A stretch of 64,000 nucleotides of DNA from DASQYE01 sp035940775 (GTDB lineage Bacteria; Acidobacteriota; Blastocatellia; Pyrinomonadales; Pyrinomonadaceae), in the NCBI GenBank assembly GCA_035940775.1, contig DASZEN010000023.1, forward strand, positions 1 through 64,000, in the 5' to 3' direction. The notes beneath the pieces were generated by a model, which saw only the letters and a program-made list of their open reading frames with translations, ran no database searches and was not told where the DNA came from. The translations under genes and the position numbers were made by a program. This document shows, one piece after another, positions 9,339 through 22,703 of the stretch (positions are counted from its first letter, which is position 1; each line of letters starts with the position of its first letter).

Positions 9339-11063
9339 TTGTTCAAAATGAGAACTTTGACGGGAATCTGTGCATGGATTCTGACGCTCTTGTGCGTGGC
9401 GTCGCCAAACGTCGTCATGTGCCAGCGAGGGACGCAAGCCAACGGCGCGGAGATAGTAGAACTGAACGCCAGGATTCGGCGCTTCTCGCCGACGGTCATA
9501 ACGGCCGATGCGTCAAGGCTTGCGGCCACGGATCGACGCGCCCTCTCGAAGATCATAGAAGCCGCGCGGCTGCTCGACCCGCTCTTCCTGCGGCAAGTGT
9601 GGAGCGGCAACGTGGCGCTTCAAACCAGGCTTGAGGCGGACAGGAGCGCATTGGGACGCGCGCGCCTTCACTACTTCATGATAAACGACGGCCCCTGGTC
9701 GCAGCTCGACGAGAACCGCTCTTTTCTGGCGGGCGTGCCAGCAGAGAAGCCGCCGCAGGCCGCTCATTATCCGGACGACATGACGAAGGAGGAGTTCAAC
9801 GCCTGGGTCGAAACGCTCGGCGAGGACGAGCGCCAGAAGGCGACCGGCTTCTTCTACACTATCCGCCGCGACGCTGGCGGCAAGCTCAAGGCCGTGCCCT
9901 ACAGCGAAGAGTACAGAGAGTTCCTTGAGCCCGCCGCGTCGCTCCTGAGCGAGGCCGCACGGCTTACAACCAACGCGACGCTCAGGGATTTTCTGCAAAA
10001 GCGCGCCCGTGCCTTTCTCTCGAACGACTATTATGAGAGCGACGTGGCATGGATGGCGCTCGACGCGCCCATCGACGTGACCATCGGCCCCTACGAGACA
10101 TACTCCGACGGGCTCTTCGGTTACAAGGCGGCATTTGAAGCTTATGTCACCCTTCGCGACGAGGGAGAGACGGCCAAGCTCGCGCGCTTCAGCAACTATC
10201 TTCAGGAACTGGAAAACAACCTGCCGATTGAGCCGCGCTATCGCAACCCGAAGCTCGGCGCGGCCTCGCCGATACGCGTCGTCAACGTCGTCTACGCCTC
10301 GGGCGAGGGGAACAACGGCGTGCAGACGGCGGCCTACAATCTTCCGAACGACGAACGAGTGGTGCAGGAGAAGGGCTCGAAGCGGGTGATGCTCAAGAAC
10401 GTGCAGGAGGCTAAGTTCAACAAGACCCTGATCCCGATCTCGCGCGTCGTTCTGGCCTCGGCGCAGCAGCCACACCTCTCCTTCGACGCCTTCTTCACGC
10501 ACATCCTGATGCACGAGCTGTTGCATGGGCTCGGGCCACAGACCATCAAGGTGGACGGGCAGGAAACGACCGTCCGCAAGCAGCTCAAAGAGACCTACTC
10601 GACAATCGAAGAGGCCAAGGCCGACATCACCGGCCTCTGGGCGCTTCAGTATCTGATGGACAAGGGCGCGCTCGACCGGCGTATGGAGCAGACCGTCTAC
10701 ACCACATTCCTCGCATCAATTTTTCGCTCCGTGCGATTCGGCATTAAGGAGGCGCACGGCCGAGGCGTCGCCCTGCAATTCAACTACCTGACGGACGAGG
10801 GCGCTATCAATTACGACGAGCGTTCCGGGACATTCAGCATCGTTCCGGCGCGCGTCAAGGATGGCGTCCGCAAGCTCACGCATGAAATCCTGACCCTACA
10901 GGCGGAAGGCTCTTACGAGAAGGCCAAGGCGATGCTCGACAAATACGGCGTCGTCCGTCCACAGATGCAGAAGGCGCTCGACCGTTTGCAAAATGTGCCG
11001 GTCGATATAGAGCCGATTTACCCGCTCGCCCGTGCGCGCGCGGGCCGTAGACGCGGCCGATGA
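9339..11063 (+). CDS. M49 (dipeptidyl-peptidase III)-like zinc metallopeptidase, exported
   Basis: 574 aa. The TTG at 9339 is preferred because GGGAGG lies 6 nt upstream; the ATG at 9348 would have a 15-nt spacing. A signal peptide (LTGICAWILTLLCVASPNVVMC) precedes the mature protein. The zinc motif is HELLH at residues 392-396, followed by GLGP, with the third ligand probably Glu424 or Glu425 in TIEEAKADITGLW. This matches bacterial relatives of dipeptidyl-peptidase III, which have HExxH rather than the eukaryotic HExxGH. The family removes dipeptides from peptide N termini; this member's substrate is unknown. The following small gene starts 67 nt downstream. Confidence 0.83.
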   Translation: MFKMRTLTGICAWILTLLCVASPNVVMCQRGTQANGAEIVELNARIRRFSPTVITADASRLAATDRRALSKIIEAARLLDPLFLRQVWSGNVALQTRLEADRSALGRARLHYFMINDGPWSQLDENRSFLAGVPAEKPPQAAHYPDDMTKEEFNAWVETLGEDERQKATGFFYTIRRDAGGKLKAVPYSEEYREFLEPAASLLSEAARLTTNATLRDFLQKRARAFLSNDYYESDVAWMALDAPIDVTIGPYETYSDGLFGYKAAFEAYVTLRDEGETAKLARFSNYLQELENNLPIEPRYRNPKLGAASPIRVVNVVYASGEGNNGVQTAAYNLPNDERVVQEKGSKRVMLKNVQEAKFNKTLIPISRVVLASAQQPHLSFDAFFTHILMHELLHGLGPQTIKVDGQETTVRKQLKETYSTIEEAKADITGLWALQYLMDKGALDRRMEQTVYTTFLASIFRSVRFGIKEAHGRGVALQFNYLTDEGAINYDERSGTFSIVPARVKDGVRKLTHEILTLQAEGSYEKAKAMLDKYGVVRPQMQKALDRLQNVPVDIEPIYPLARARAGRRRGR

Positions 11064-11130
11064 GACTCGTGTGAGCCTCGCTCCCGTCAAAGGCGAACCG
11101 AAAATATTAAACACGAAAGGGAACCATCGA

Positions 11131-11619
11131 ATGAGAGTTGTTTTCGCAATGGCGCTTATGTTGCTCGCAACCGGAGGATTGCTTTACGCGACCGAATCTT
11201 TCTCATCCGGCGCTTCGTCCGACATGGACTACTTCAAAGGAAAGTGGGCTGTCACGATGAGAGGTAATCCGAAGCTGATTTTTAGCTGGACGGTGAAAGA
11301 AGACCTACAGGGAGGCTGGATGGTCGGAGTCGTCGAAAAGAACGGCGAGAAAGTATCCACCGATTTCTGGCGGCGCGACGGCAAAAAGATAGAGCGTTTC
11401 GCCTTCACGGCCGCTGGCTTGTTCGTGAGAATCGAAGGCTCTGGCTGGGAGTCGAACAGGCTCGTGCTCACGGGCGTGGCGAGCGAGAAGACCGGGGAAA
11501 CAAGGATCAGAGAGACGATTACAAGGGTGGATGACCGTCTCTTTAACGCTCTATGGGAGAGTGAAGGCGCGGACGGAAAATGGACTGTGTTTGCGGACGA
11601 AATCTGCACTAAGCAGTAA
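11131..11619 (+). CDS. Small exported lipocalin-like protein
   Basis: 162 aa. The open frame extends upstream into the peptidase gene, but the ATG at 11131 has an AAAGGGA site about 8 nt before it and opens a signal peptide (MRVVFAMALMLLATGGLLYA). The mature part is a string of beta-strand-like segments rich in Trp and Gly (FKGKWAV, LIFSWTVKEDLQGGWMVG, NALWESEGADGKWTVF), typical of DUF1579/lipocalin-like beta barrels. The function is unknown. It lies 67 nt after the M49 peptidase and 48 nt before the DinB gene, so the three may form an operon. Confidence 0.7.
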   Translation: MRVVFAMALMLLATGGLLYATESFSSGASSDMDYFKGKWAVTMRGNPKLIFSWTVKEDLQGGWMVGVVEKNGEKVSTDFWRRDGKKIERFAFTAAGLFVRIEGSGWESNRLVLTGVASEKTGETRIRETITRVDDRLFNALWESEGADGKWTVFADEICTKQ

Positions 11620-11667
11620 GGGAAGCGCGTCAGCAGCCGCAGAGCGCGCGAGCAAGGGAGTCCTGAA

Positions 11668-12177
11668 ATGGATGCTACGTTGAGAGCAGTCCTTTGGCAG
11701 CAGTTCGGGGCCTCTATAGACATGCTGGAAAACGGGCTCGTCGCCTGTCCCGAATCGCTCTGGGACGACCGCGCGCAGCGACCCGAGTTCTGGTACGTCG
11801 TCTATCACACGCTCTTCTTCCTGGATCTCTATCTCTCCGGCTCGGTCGAGGGATTCTCGCCGCCCGCTCCCTTCACGCTCGACGAGCTTGATCCGCGCGG
11901 ACTGCTTCCCGAGAGACCTTTTACGAAAGATGAGCTTCAAACCTATCTTGAGCATGGACGCGGTAAATGCCGAAGGGTGATCGAAGCCCTGACGGACGAG
12001 AAAGCCCGAGAGCGCTGCGTGTTCAGTTGGGTTGAGATGAGCTTCATGGAACTGCTTCTCTACAACATGCGTCACGTCCAGCACCATGCCGCACAACTGA
12101 ACCTTATACTGCGGCAGAAAATAGATTCAGCCCCCGGCTGGGTCGCCCGAACCAAAATTAAACTGAGCGGCGAATAG
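11668..12177 (+). CDS. DinB-family protein
   Basis: 169 aa. The pattern is that of the DinB/YfiT-like metalloenzyme four-helix bundle: an N-terminal helix (LWQQFGASIDMLENGL), a His in helix 2 (YVVYHTLFFLDLYL) and the C-terminal RHVQHHAAQLN motif, giving the usual three-His metal site (His in VYHT, His-x3-His in HVQHH). Family members include thiol transferases and many proteins of unknown role. This one is full length. It follows the lipocalin-like gene by 48 nt. Physiological role is not predictable from sequence alone. Confidence 0.85.
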   Translation: MDATLRAVLWQQFGASIDMLENGLVACPESLWDDRAQRPEFWYVVYHTLFFLDLYLSGSVEGFSPPAPFTLDELDPRGLLPERPFTKDELQTYLEHGRGKCRRVIEALTDEKARERCVFSWVEMSFMELLLYNMRHVQHHAAQLNLILRQKIDSAPGWVARTKIKLSGE

Positions 12178-12550
12178 ACGCCCGGCCGAACAGGCGCAAG
12201 CCTAACAACTCATTGAACCCGAACCCGCCGGGCCAACATGCCTTTCATCGTCATCTTCTTCGGACGTAGCTTGTGTGCCGCCCTCTATTGCTGGCAGGTC
12301 GATTCAAAGCGTCGGGCCGCCGCTCCAATAGATACTATGCACAGAAGCTTGCGTGCCGAATGTTGACATCCGGGCGCGGACGGAAATAATGTGATGATGC
12401 TTTAGGCCGTCTGCTCGCCCGCTCACGAGAGCCTTACTCGCGTGAGCTTCACATGGCAGAAGATGAAACGACTATGATCGCGGGCGGGGCGTGTCTCTGA
12501 GGTTTCGACTGACGCTCTCTCTAGAGGCAGGAGGAGGAGTAGTAGAACTC
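12178..12550. other. Intergenic region upstream of the SIR2-TPR gene
   Basis: No gene is seen. It contains a hairpin GCTCACG..CGTGAGC around 12420-12449 and, just before the next start, a purine-rich GAGGAGGAG tract (12531-12539) that includes the ribosome-binding site. I see no clear sigma70 promoter. The stretch from a GTG at 12491 is in frame with the next gene but has no ribosome-binding site. Confidence 0.4.
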
Positions 12551-14782
12551 ATGCAAGAGCTTGATGTGCTTTCACAAAATCAGGTCGTCCGTCTCATCGC
12601 CCAGGTCGATAAGCGCGAGTTCACGCTCTTTCTGGGGGCGGGCGCGTCCAAAAGCTCGGGCGTGCCGTTGGCCTCCGAGATGATTAGCGAGTGGCGAAGG
12701 ATGGCCTATGAAGACCGCGCGCCCGCTGGCGCGGATTTCGACGCCTGGTGCAAAGAGCAACCCTGGTGCGGCAAGGATGAGGAATACTCAAGGCTCTTTG
12801 AGATGCTGTTTCCGAACGAGCGCGCCCGGCAGAAATATATCGAGCCGAAAGTTGAGGCGGCCTTTCCGAGCTGGTGCTATCTCTATCTGGCCAGCATCGT
12901 TCAGGCGGGCTACTTCAACGTCATCTTCACCACGAACTTTGACGACCTGATGAACGATGCGCTCACCATGTATCTGGGCTACAACCCGGTCGTCTGCGCC
13001 GCCGATTCCGAAGTGATGAGCATCAGCGTCACCACCGATCGCGCCAAAATCATCAAGCTGCATGGCGATTACCTGTTCAAGCGGTTGAAGAACACGGTCG
13101 AGGAGCTGGAAGAACTGGATCCGAACATGGAGAGCAAGTTCAGAGAATTTGGGAAACAATGCGGGATGGTCGTGATCGGCTACGCCGGGCGCGACCAGTC
13201 GACCATGCATGTGCTCGAAGAAATAATGAAGGATGAGAGCGCCTTTCCCAACGGCATCTTCTGGGGGGTGCGGCCTAATGACCAACCCTCGGAGCGCGTC
13301 AAAAAGTTGGCGACGACTTTCCGTAAACGCTTTCACCTGTTCCACTGCCAGGATTTCGACCTCTTCATGTCGCACCTGCACACCACGCTCAAACTCAATC
13401 TGCCGCAGACCGTGTTGCAGCCCTATGACGCGCTGCGCGGTAACATCGGCCGCCTCGTCGAAAAGGCGACGGACAATCAACTGGGAGAGCCCTCCATACG
13501 CGAACATATACAGAAGCTCAAGCAGGAGTTGAACCGCTCGTGGGCCAAAGCCGACCTCACGGATTTCGATCTCCTGGAAGCACAGGTGGCCCTGGGGCGG
13601 CGCGATTACAAGACCGCTATCAGCTACGTCACCAGGTATTGCCAGGAGCGGCCCAACGACCCGAGCGCGCTGACCACCTGGGGCGATGCGCTCGCCATAC
13701 AGGGCGAGGAAGAGGATTCCGAAGCTGCATTCCAGGAGGCCGCAGCCAGGTGGACGGAGGCGATTCGACTGAATCCGCAAGCCCTGCCGCCGCGCTACAG
13801 CCTTGCGCGTTACTATGCCCGCGCCCAGAAAACGGCCGAGGGCGTGGCAGCCTGCGAAGGCTTGCTCAAGCTCGTGCCCAACGATCACGCTGTACGCCGA
13901 AACCTGATCATGCTCTATAGCTCAAGCAGTCGGTATGGAGATGCATTGAGAGAGGTCGATAAGCTGTTGGCGCGTGACCCGGAAGCGGCCGACCTCCACG
14001 CGCTAAAAGCCAACGTGCTTGAGCAGCGCGGTCTGATTATGGAGTCGCTCGATGAAATAAAGAGGGCCGTCGCGCTCGATCCGAAAAATGCCATGTACCA
14101 TTTTTCCCTGGCAAATAGTCTCACGAGGCTGGGACGGCTCGACGAGGCCGCGTTTGAATTTAATCAGGCGATTCAACTTGACCCCAACACGCTCAGCTAC
14201 CGTTTGCAGATCGCAAACTTTTATTCCATGCGCCAGCAACCGATGCTCGCGCTGCAACACATGGAGGCGGCGGTCGCCATCGAGCCCAATTCGGCTGAGG
14301 CACACGGCTGGCTCGGCCAGATTTACCTTAACCTCGGGCGATTGATGGAAGCGCAACGCGAGATGGAGGCGGCGCTGAGATTGAGCCCGCAAGACAGCCG
14401 CACGCTCGGTAACGTCGGCATCCTTTACTTGCGTTTGAATCGTCTCCGTGATGCCGAAGGATGTTTGCAGCGCTCCGTCCAGTTGAACCCGAGCCTTCCG
14501 CAGCCTTTCTACATGCTCTGCCTATTGTACTGGGTGCAAAATCGCGTCCCCGAATTTAATGCGGCATTTCAAAGCCTGCTGCAAATCTTACCCCCCGTCG
14601 CACAGCAATTACAGATGCAACTGCAAGACCTGCACATGCGGTTTATGGGCAATCGTCAGGCGGCGCTGCACGCGCTCCAGACCCAGAGTTTGGGCTGGCT
14701 CCAAAATCAACCGCAGGTGGGCGAGTCCAAGCCCTGGCTTCCACCCTCGCCCAACAACTCTTTCAACCCGAGGCCCCGATAG
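12551..14782 (+). CDS. SIR2-domain protein with TPR array
   Basis: 743 aa from ATG 12551 (GAGGAGG 13 nt upstream; a GTG at 12491 is possible). The N-terminal ~280 residues are a SIR2-type NAD-binding domain: FLGAGASKSSG, the catalytic Asn segment VIFTTNFDDL, the catalytic His in IIKLHGD and VVIGYAGRD. From about residue 330 to the end there are roughly nine TPR units (repeated 'A...Y...G....A......A..L.P' pattern). This architecture occurs in prokaryotic SIR2 proteins, several of which are anti-phage NADases that deplete NAD+ on infection; the SIR2 residues needed for this are present. It stands alone, with no defence partner nearby. A role in signalling rather than defence remains possible. 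Confidence 0.85.
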   Translation: MQELDVLSQNQVVRLIAQVDKREFTLFLGAGASKSSGVPLASEMISEWRRMAYEDRAPAGADFDAWCKEQPWCGKDEEYSRLFEMLFPNERARQKYIEPKVEAAFPSWCYLYLASIVQAGYFNVIFTTNFDDLMNDALTMYLGYNPVVCAADSEVMSISVTTDRAKIIKLHGDYLFKRLKNTVEELEELDPNMESKFREFGKQCGMVVIGYAGRDQSTMHVLEEIMKDESAFPNGIFWGVRPNDQPSERVKKLATTFRKRFHLFHCQDFDLFMSHLHTTLKLNLPQTVLQPYDALRGNIGRLVEKATDNQLGEPSIREHIQKLKQELNRSWAKADLTDFDLLEAQVALGRRDYKTAISYVTRYCQERPNDPSALTTWGDALAIQGEEEDSEAAFQEAAARWTEAIRLNPQALPPRYSLARYYARAQKTAEGVAACEGLLKLVPNDHAVRRNLIMLYSSSSRYGDALREVDKLLARDPEAADLHALKANVLEQRGLIMESLDEIKRAVALDPKNAMYHFSLANSLTRLGRLDEAAFEFNQAIQLDPNTLSYRLQIANFYSMRQQPMLALQHMEAAVAIEPNSAEAHGWLGQIYLNLGRLMEAQREMEAALRLSPQDSRTLGNVGILYLRLNRLRDAEGCLQRSVQLNPSLPQPFYMLCLLYWVQNRVPEFNAAFQSLLQILPPVAQQLQMQLQDLHMRFMGNRQAALHALQTQSLGWLQNQPQVGESKPWLPPSPNNSFNPRPR

Positions 14783-15055
14783 CATCCCCTTCATCCTTCT
14801 CTTTTTTGTCCCGGCGCACGGCCGAGAGACTTGCCCCGCGTCGTCAGAGTCCTCAAAACTGCCCGCCGCGCGCTCTCTCTCTCTCGGCGTAGCCGACACT
14901 CCCACCGGCTTCACCGTTCGGGCAAGGGGCTTTCCCTCAACGTTCCTTTCGCGCGGTGACAGATGCGACATCAGCAAAAGCCGGTTTCAGGCTCCTATTG
15001 ACATTCTATACGTGCGCGGTGTACCTTCCTATAGAGATTCTATAGGGTGGAGAGT
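14783..15055. other. Intergenic region upstream of PadR-1
   Basis: Contains a GC-to-CT alternating tract (gccgcgcgctctctctct at 14865-14882) of a kind seen in other spacers of this window, an isolated TTGACA at 14998-15003 without a good -10 box, and the inverted repeat at 15028-15046. No coding frame is convincing. Confidence 0.4.
15028..15046. promoter_or_regulatory. Inverted-repeat operator candidate for PadR-1
   Basis: CCTATAGA-GAT-TCTATAGG is a perfect 8-bp inverted repeat with a 3-nt spacer, 10 nt before the PadR start codon. Part of the half-site (TTCTATA) also occurs at 15004-15010. PadR regulators commonly repress their own genes by binding such dyads, so autoregulation is a reasonable inference. 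Confidence 0.55.
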
Positions 15056-15388
15056 ATGGATAAATTTCAGACTAACTTACTACAGGGAACTCTTGACCTG
15101 CTGATCCTGAAGGCGCTCTCGCTGGGAGAGATGCATGGTCTGGGTATTTCGCGCCGCATCAACCAACTGACGAAGGGGACTTTCCATGTTAAGCCGGGCT
15201 CGCTCTTTCCGGCGCTGCACCGGATGGAGCAGTCCGGATGGCTCATCGCGTCCTGGGGCGAATCGGAAAACAATCGGCGGGCGAAGTATTACCGCTTGAG
15301 CCGGGCCGGGCAAAAGCAGCTCAAGACGGAAACCAACGAATGGGATCGTATCGCGCTTGCAATAGCGAGCGCGTTACAGGCCAGCTAG
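15056..15388 (+). CDS. PadR-family transcriptional regulator (ADOP-associated), PadR-1
   Basis: 110 aa. ATG 15056 is preferred over the in-frame GTG at 15047 because GGTGGAG lies just upstream. The protein has the PadR winged helix (LLQGTLDLLILKALSLGEM, then HGLGISRRI and VKPGSLFPALHRMEQSGWL) and ends in a short C-terminal helix. It matches the acidobacterial PadR subgroup that pairs with duplicated orphan permeases. The permease gene starts 9 nt after its stop codon, so the two are co-transcribed. An inverted repeat directly upstream suggests autoregulation. The inducer is unknown. Confidence 0.92.
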   Translation: MDKFQTNLLQGTLDLLILKALSLGEMHGLGISRRINQLTKGTFHVKPGSLFPALHRMEQSGWLIASWGESENNRRAKYYRLSRAGQKQLKTETNEWDRIALAIASALQAS

Positions 15389-15397
15389 AGGTGTTCT

Positions 15398-18040
15398 ATG
15401 CCGCTACTGCTACCGCGTTTCTCTGCGCTGCGGAGAAATCTTTTTAACAGGGCCCGCGTGGAAAGGGAATTGGATGAGGAGCTTCGAGCCTACGTAGAGC
15501 TGTTGACGGAGGAGAAAGTCAAAGCGGGGCTCGACGCCGAAGAGGCGCGCCGCCTGTCCCTGATCGAAATGGGCGGGCTCGACCAGGTAAAGGAACGAGT
15601 CCGAGACGTAAGAGTAGGAGCTATGATGGAAACCTTCCTGCATGACATTCGCTATAATCTTCGTGTATTAATCAAGAATCCGGGATTCGCCGCGATTGCG
15701 GTGATTACTTTGGCGCTGGGCATCGGCGCAAACTCGGCGATCTTCTCGGTCGTCAACGCTGTCCTGCTTCGCCCGCTTCCCTTTGCTGACCCGGAGAGGT
15801 TGGTACAGGTCTGGGAGTATCGCCCGCGCCAGGGCTTGAACACGCAAAACGTCTCGTCCGCAGAGTTCACCGCGTGGCACGATCAGAACCAGGTTTTTGA
15901 AGAGGTCGCGGCGATAGACGTGGCCGAGTACAACCTGACGGGCGGCGACGAGCCCGAGCGCGTCGGCGGTGCGCGCGTCTCCGCGAGCTACTTTCCGCTG
16001 CTCGGCATCAAAGCGCTGCTCGGTCGTACTTTTCTGCGGGAAGAAGACCAACCCGATCATGATGATGTCGTCGTCTTAAGCCACGGGCTCTGGCAGCGTC
16101 GCTTCGGGTCAGACCCGAATATAGTCAACACCTCCTTGACGCTGAACGGCAAGGTCTGCACGATAGTCGGCGTTATGCCGAGCGGCTTTAAACTGCCTCA
16201 GAATGCAGACCTGGCGCGGCCCATCGCATTTTCTTCCGAAGAACAAACCAAACCCGGCGACCACTACCTGGAAGTGATCGCACGTCTGAAGCCGGGCATC
16301 ACGATCAAGCAGGCCGGTACGGAGATGAGCGCGATTGCCAACAGGCTTGAGCAGACGTTTCCGACTACGAATCTGGGCCACGGCGTTGTTCTCGTCCCGC
16401 TTCACGAGCAGATCGTCGGGGAAATCAGACCGGCGTTGCTGATATTGTTCGGCAGCGTCGGCTTTGTCCTGCTGATAGCGTGCGCCAACGTCGCCAACCT
16501 GTTGCTCGCGCGCGCTTCCGGAAGGCGTAAGGAGCTTGCTATCCGGGCCGCGCTCGGCGCGGGCCGCTTACGCATCGTCAGACAATTACTGACCGAAAGC
16601 ATGCTGCTCGCCGTGGTGGGCGGGGTGCTCGGATTATTGACGGCGACGTGGGGCGTCGATCTGTTGGTCGGGTTGAGCCCGAACAGTATTCCGCGCGCAA
16701 GTGAAATCAGTCTCGACGCTCGGGTGCTCGTTTTCACGTTTCTCGTCACGCTCATCACGGGCCTCCTTTTCGGCTTACTCCCGGCGTGGCAAACCTCCAG
16801 GCTCGAACTGACGGAAGCGCTCAAAGAGGGCGACCGTGGTTCTACGGAAGGTTTCCGGAGCAACCGCGCGCGCAGTCTATTGATCGTCTCCGAGTTCGCG
16901 CTCACGCTCGTGCTGTTGATCGGTGCGGGACTATTGATTAAGAGCTTCCAGCGCCTCAGCGATGTCAATCCGGGCTTTGAGCCCGCGAACCTTCTAACGT
17001 TGGAGCTTTCGCTTCCGGCTTCCAGGTATACGGACGGCAATAAGGTGGCGGATTTTTACGAACAGGTTCTGCCCCGGATCGAAAGCCTGCCGGGCGTGCA
17101 ATCGGTTGGCGTGGTAACGGTTCTGCCGCTGAGCGGCAACGATAACTCCAGCTTCGTGACCATAGAGGGGCATCCGCCGCTCCCGCCCGGAGAGGCTTTG
17201 CGCGCAGGCTATCGCGTCATCAGTCCGAACTATTTCAGCGCGATGGGCATTCCGCTCAAGCGCGGCCGTCTGCTCACGCCCGCCGACAATCGTGATGCGG
17301 CGAGGGTTGTGCTCATTAACGAGGCGATGGCCCAACGCTTCTTTCAGCCGGGCGAAGACCCTATCGGTAAACGGATCAGAACGGGAGGCGGCGATAGCCC
17401 CTGGCTCTCGGTCGCCGGTATCGTCGCCGATGTCAAACACAACGGGCTCGACAGAGACGCGCGTCCCGAAATCTATGCGTCGTATCTACAGTCGCCGAAG
17501 CGTTCGATGACGCTGGTCGTGCGCTCCCAGACCGACCCGTTGAAGCTGGTGGGCCCGGTGCGCGATCAGGTGCGTCTTGTTGACAAGGATCAACCGATAG
17601 GGAATATCAGGTCGATGGAACAACTACTGGCCGAATCGGTCGCGCCGCGCCGCTTTTCGATGCTCTTGCTCAGCATCTTCGCCGTCGTCGCGATGCTGCT
17701 CGCGGCCGTCGGCATCTACGGCGTGATGAATTATTCGGTCGCCCGGCGCACCCACGAGATAGGCATACGCATGGCCCTGGGCGCGCGAAGCATGGACGTG
17801 CTCAGGCTCATCGTCGGGCAGGGAATGATGCTGGCGGCGGTCGGACTGGGGATAGGTTTGCTGGCGGGTGTGGTGGTGACGCGGCTGATGTCCAGCCTCC
17901 TTTTCGAGGTGAGCACGATTGACCCTGCGATTTTCCTCGCGGCCTCTGTGCTTCTGGCGGGGGCGGCGCTGCTCGCCAGCTATATCCCGGCGCGCAGGGC
18001 ATCCAGGGTAGACCCCATGATCGCCATGCGTTATGAGTAG
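15398..18040 (+). CDS. ADOP-type ABC transporter permease (MacB/FtsX family), copy 1
   Basis: 880 aa. After a soluble N-terminal helical segment (about 1-75, the 'permease prefix' region) come the two duplicated halves, each with a MacB-type periplasmic domain and an FtsX-type membrane part. TM1 is at GFAAIAVITLALGIGANSAIFSVV; the first FtsX unit around FVLLIACANVANLLLARASGR and the second near the C terminus with the motif RTHEIGIRMALGA. It ends in DPMIAMRYE. No ATPase gene is adjacent, as is usual for ADOP proteins; it either uses an ATPase encoded elsewhere or acts without one. Substrate is unknown. About 50 percent of the sequence visibly matches copy 2 (23134-25833). Confidence 0.92.
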   Translation: MPLLLPRFSALRRNLFNRARVERELDEELRAYVELLTEEKVKAGLDAEEARRLSLIEMGGLDQVKERVRDVRVGAMMETFLHDIRYNLRVLIKNPGFAAIAVITLALGIGANSAIFSVVNAVLLRPLPFADPERLVQVWEYRPRQGLNTQNVSSAEFTAWHDQNQVFEEVAAIDVAEYNLTGGDEPERVGGARVSASYFPLLGIKALLGRTFLREEDQPDHDDVVVLSHGLWQRRFGSDPNIVNTSLTLNGKVCTIVGVMPSGFKLPQNADLARPIAFSSEEQTKPGDHYLEVIARLKPGITIKQAGTEMSAIANRLEQTFPTTNLGHGVVLVPLHEQIVGEIRPALLILFGSVGFVLLIACANVANLLLARASGRRKELAIRAALGAGRLRIVRQLLTESMLLAVVGGVLGLLTATWGVDLLVGLSPNSIPRASEISLDARVLVFTFLVTLITGLLFGLLPAWQTSRLELTEALKEGDRGSTEGFRSNRARSLLIVSEFALTLVLLIGAGLLIKSFQRLSDVNPGFEPANLLTLELSLPASRYTDGNKVADFYEQVLPRIESLPGVQSVGVVTVLPLSGNDNSSFVTIEGHPPLPPGEALRAGYRVISPNYFSAMGIPLKRGRLLTPADNRDAARVVLINEAMAQRFFQPGEDPIGKRIRTGGGDSPWLSVAGIVADVKHNGLDRDARPEIYASYLQSPKRSMTLVVRSQTDPLKLVGPVRDQVRLVDKDQPIGNIRSMEQLLAESVAPRRFSMLLLSIFAVVAMLLAAVGIYGVMNYSVARRTHEIGIRMALGARSMDVLRLIVGQGMMLAAVGLGIGLLAGVVVTRLMSSLLFEVSTIDPAIFLAASVLLAGAALLASYIPARRASRVDPMIAMRYE

Positions 18041-18091
18041 ATCGCCACTCATCGGACGGCGATGTAAGCTGTAGCGCCACGAACTGAACTC

Positions 18092-18137
18092 GCAAATAAA
18101 TAAGGTCGCTGCCATTATTGACAGCGACCTTATTTGC
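18092..18137. terminator. Bidirectional terminator between convergent genes
   Basis: A 14-bp stem (AAATAAGGTCGCTG 18098-18111 with 18122-18135) with a 10-nt loop lies between the permease stop (18040) and the pullulanase stop (18157). A/T-rich arm ends provide a U-rich tail on both strands. Confidence 0.8.
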
Positions 18138-18156
18138 AAGTGTGTGGCCCGAAACC

Positions 18157-22410
<4,254 letters not shown>

Positions 22411-22514
22411 TTCGATTCCTCTTCGGGTTATTAGAATTTCGCAGGTTCAAAATCGGCAGGCGACGTGAAGCGCAGGCCACAAGGGCAGCCTTTTGAACGT
22501 CTGAAGCGACCGCA

Positions 22515-22543
22515 AAATTACTTCAGTTTTCACGGGCTGTCAA
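22515..22543 (-). promoter_or_regulatory. Promoter candidate for the pullulanase gene
   Basis: On the minus strand TTGACA (22543-22538) and TAATTT (22520-22515) are separated by 17 nt, about 105 nt before the start codon. The -35 box is perfect, the -10 box weak. Confidence 0.45.
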
Positions 22544-22595
22544 TCTATTGGGCCCTGTCGGGGATGGATAAACCGGGCGCGGGGCGCGTGCGGCT

Positions 22596-22703
22596 TCATT
22601 GAACTTTGCCGAGCATGACGAGTATGCCGTAGGTCAGAAGGCCCAGGGCCAGAACGTATATGAGCACGGATAGCGCCGTGAAGATTTTGTTTACCATAGC
22701 CAT
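22596..22703 (-). CDS. Small single-pass membrane protein, hypothetical
   Basis: 35 aa from ATG 22703 (33 aa from ATG 22697). A longer frame continues upstream into the PadR gene but is only its antisense shadow. The peptide is almost entirely one transmembrane helix (VNKIFTALSVLIYVLALGLL) followed by TYGILVMLGKVQ. Third codon positions are about two-thirds G/C, as in real genes here. A minus-strand promoter-like pair TTGGCA-N17-TATTAC (22735-22707) places transcription start at or next to the ATG, so the mRNA may be leaderless. It lies between pullulanase and PadR-2, divergent from the latter. No family is recognised; it could be spurious. Confidence 0.4.
   Translation of the reverse strand: MAMVNKIFTALSVLIYVLALGLLTYGILVMLGKVQ

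Noticed and set aside
14559..15104. 181-codon frame spanning the end of the SIR2-TPR gene and spacer
   Set aside because: Out of frame with the SIR2-TPR gene, Cys/Ser/Arg-rich and crosses the PadR-1 operator.
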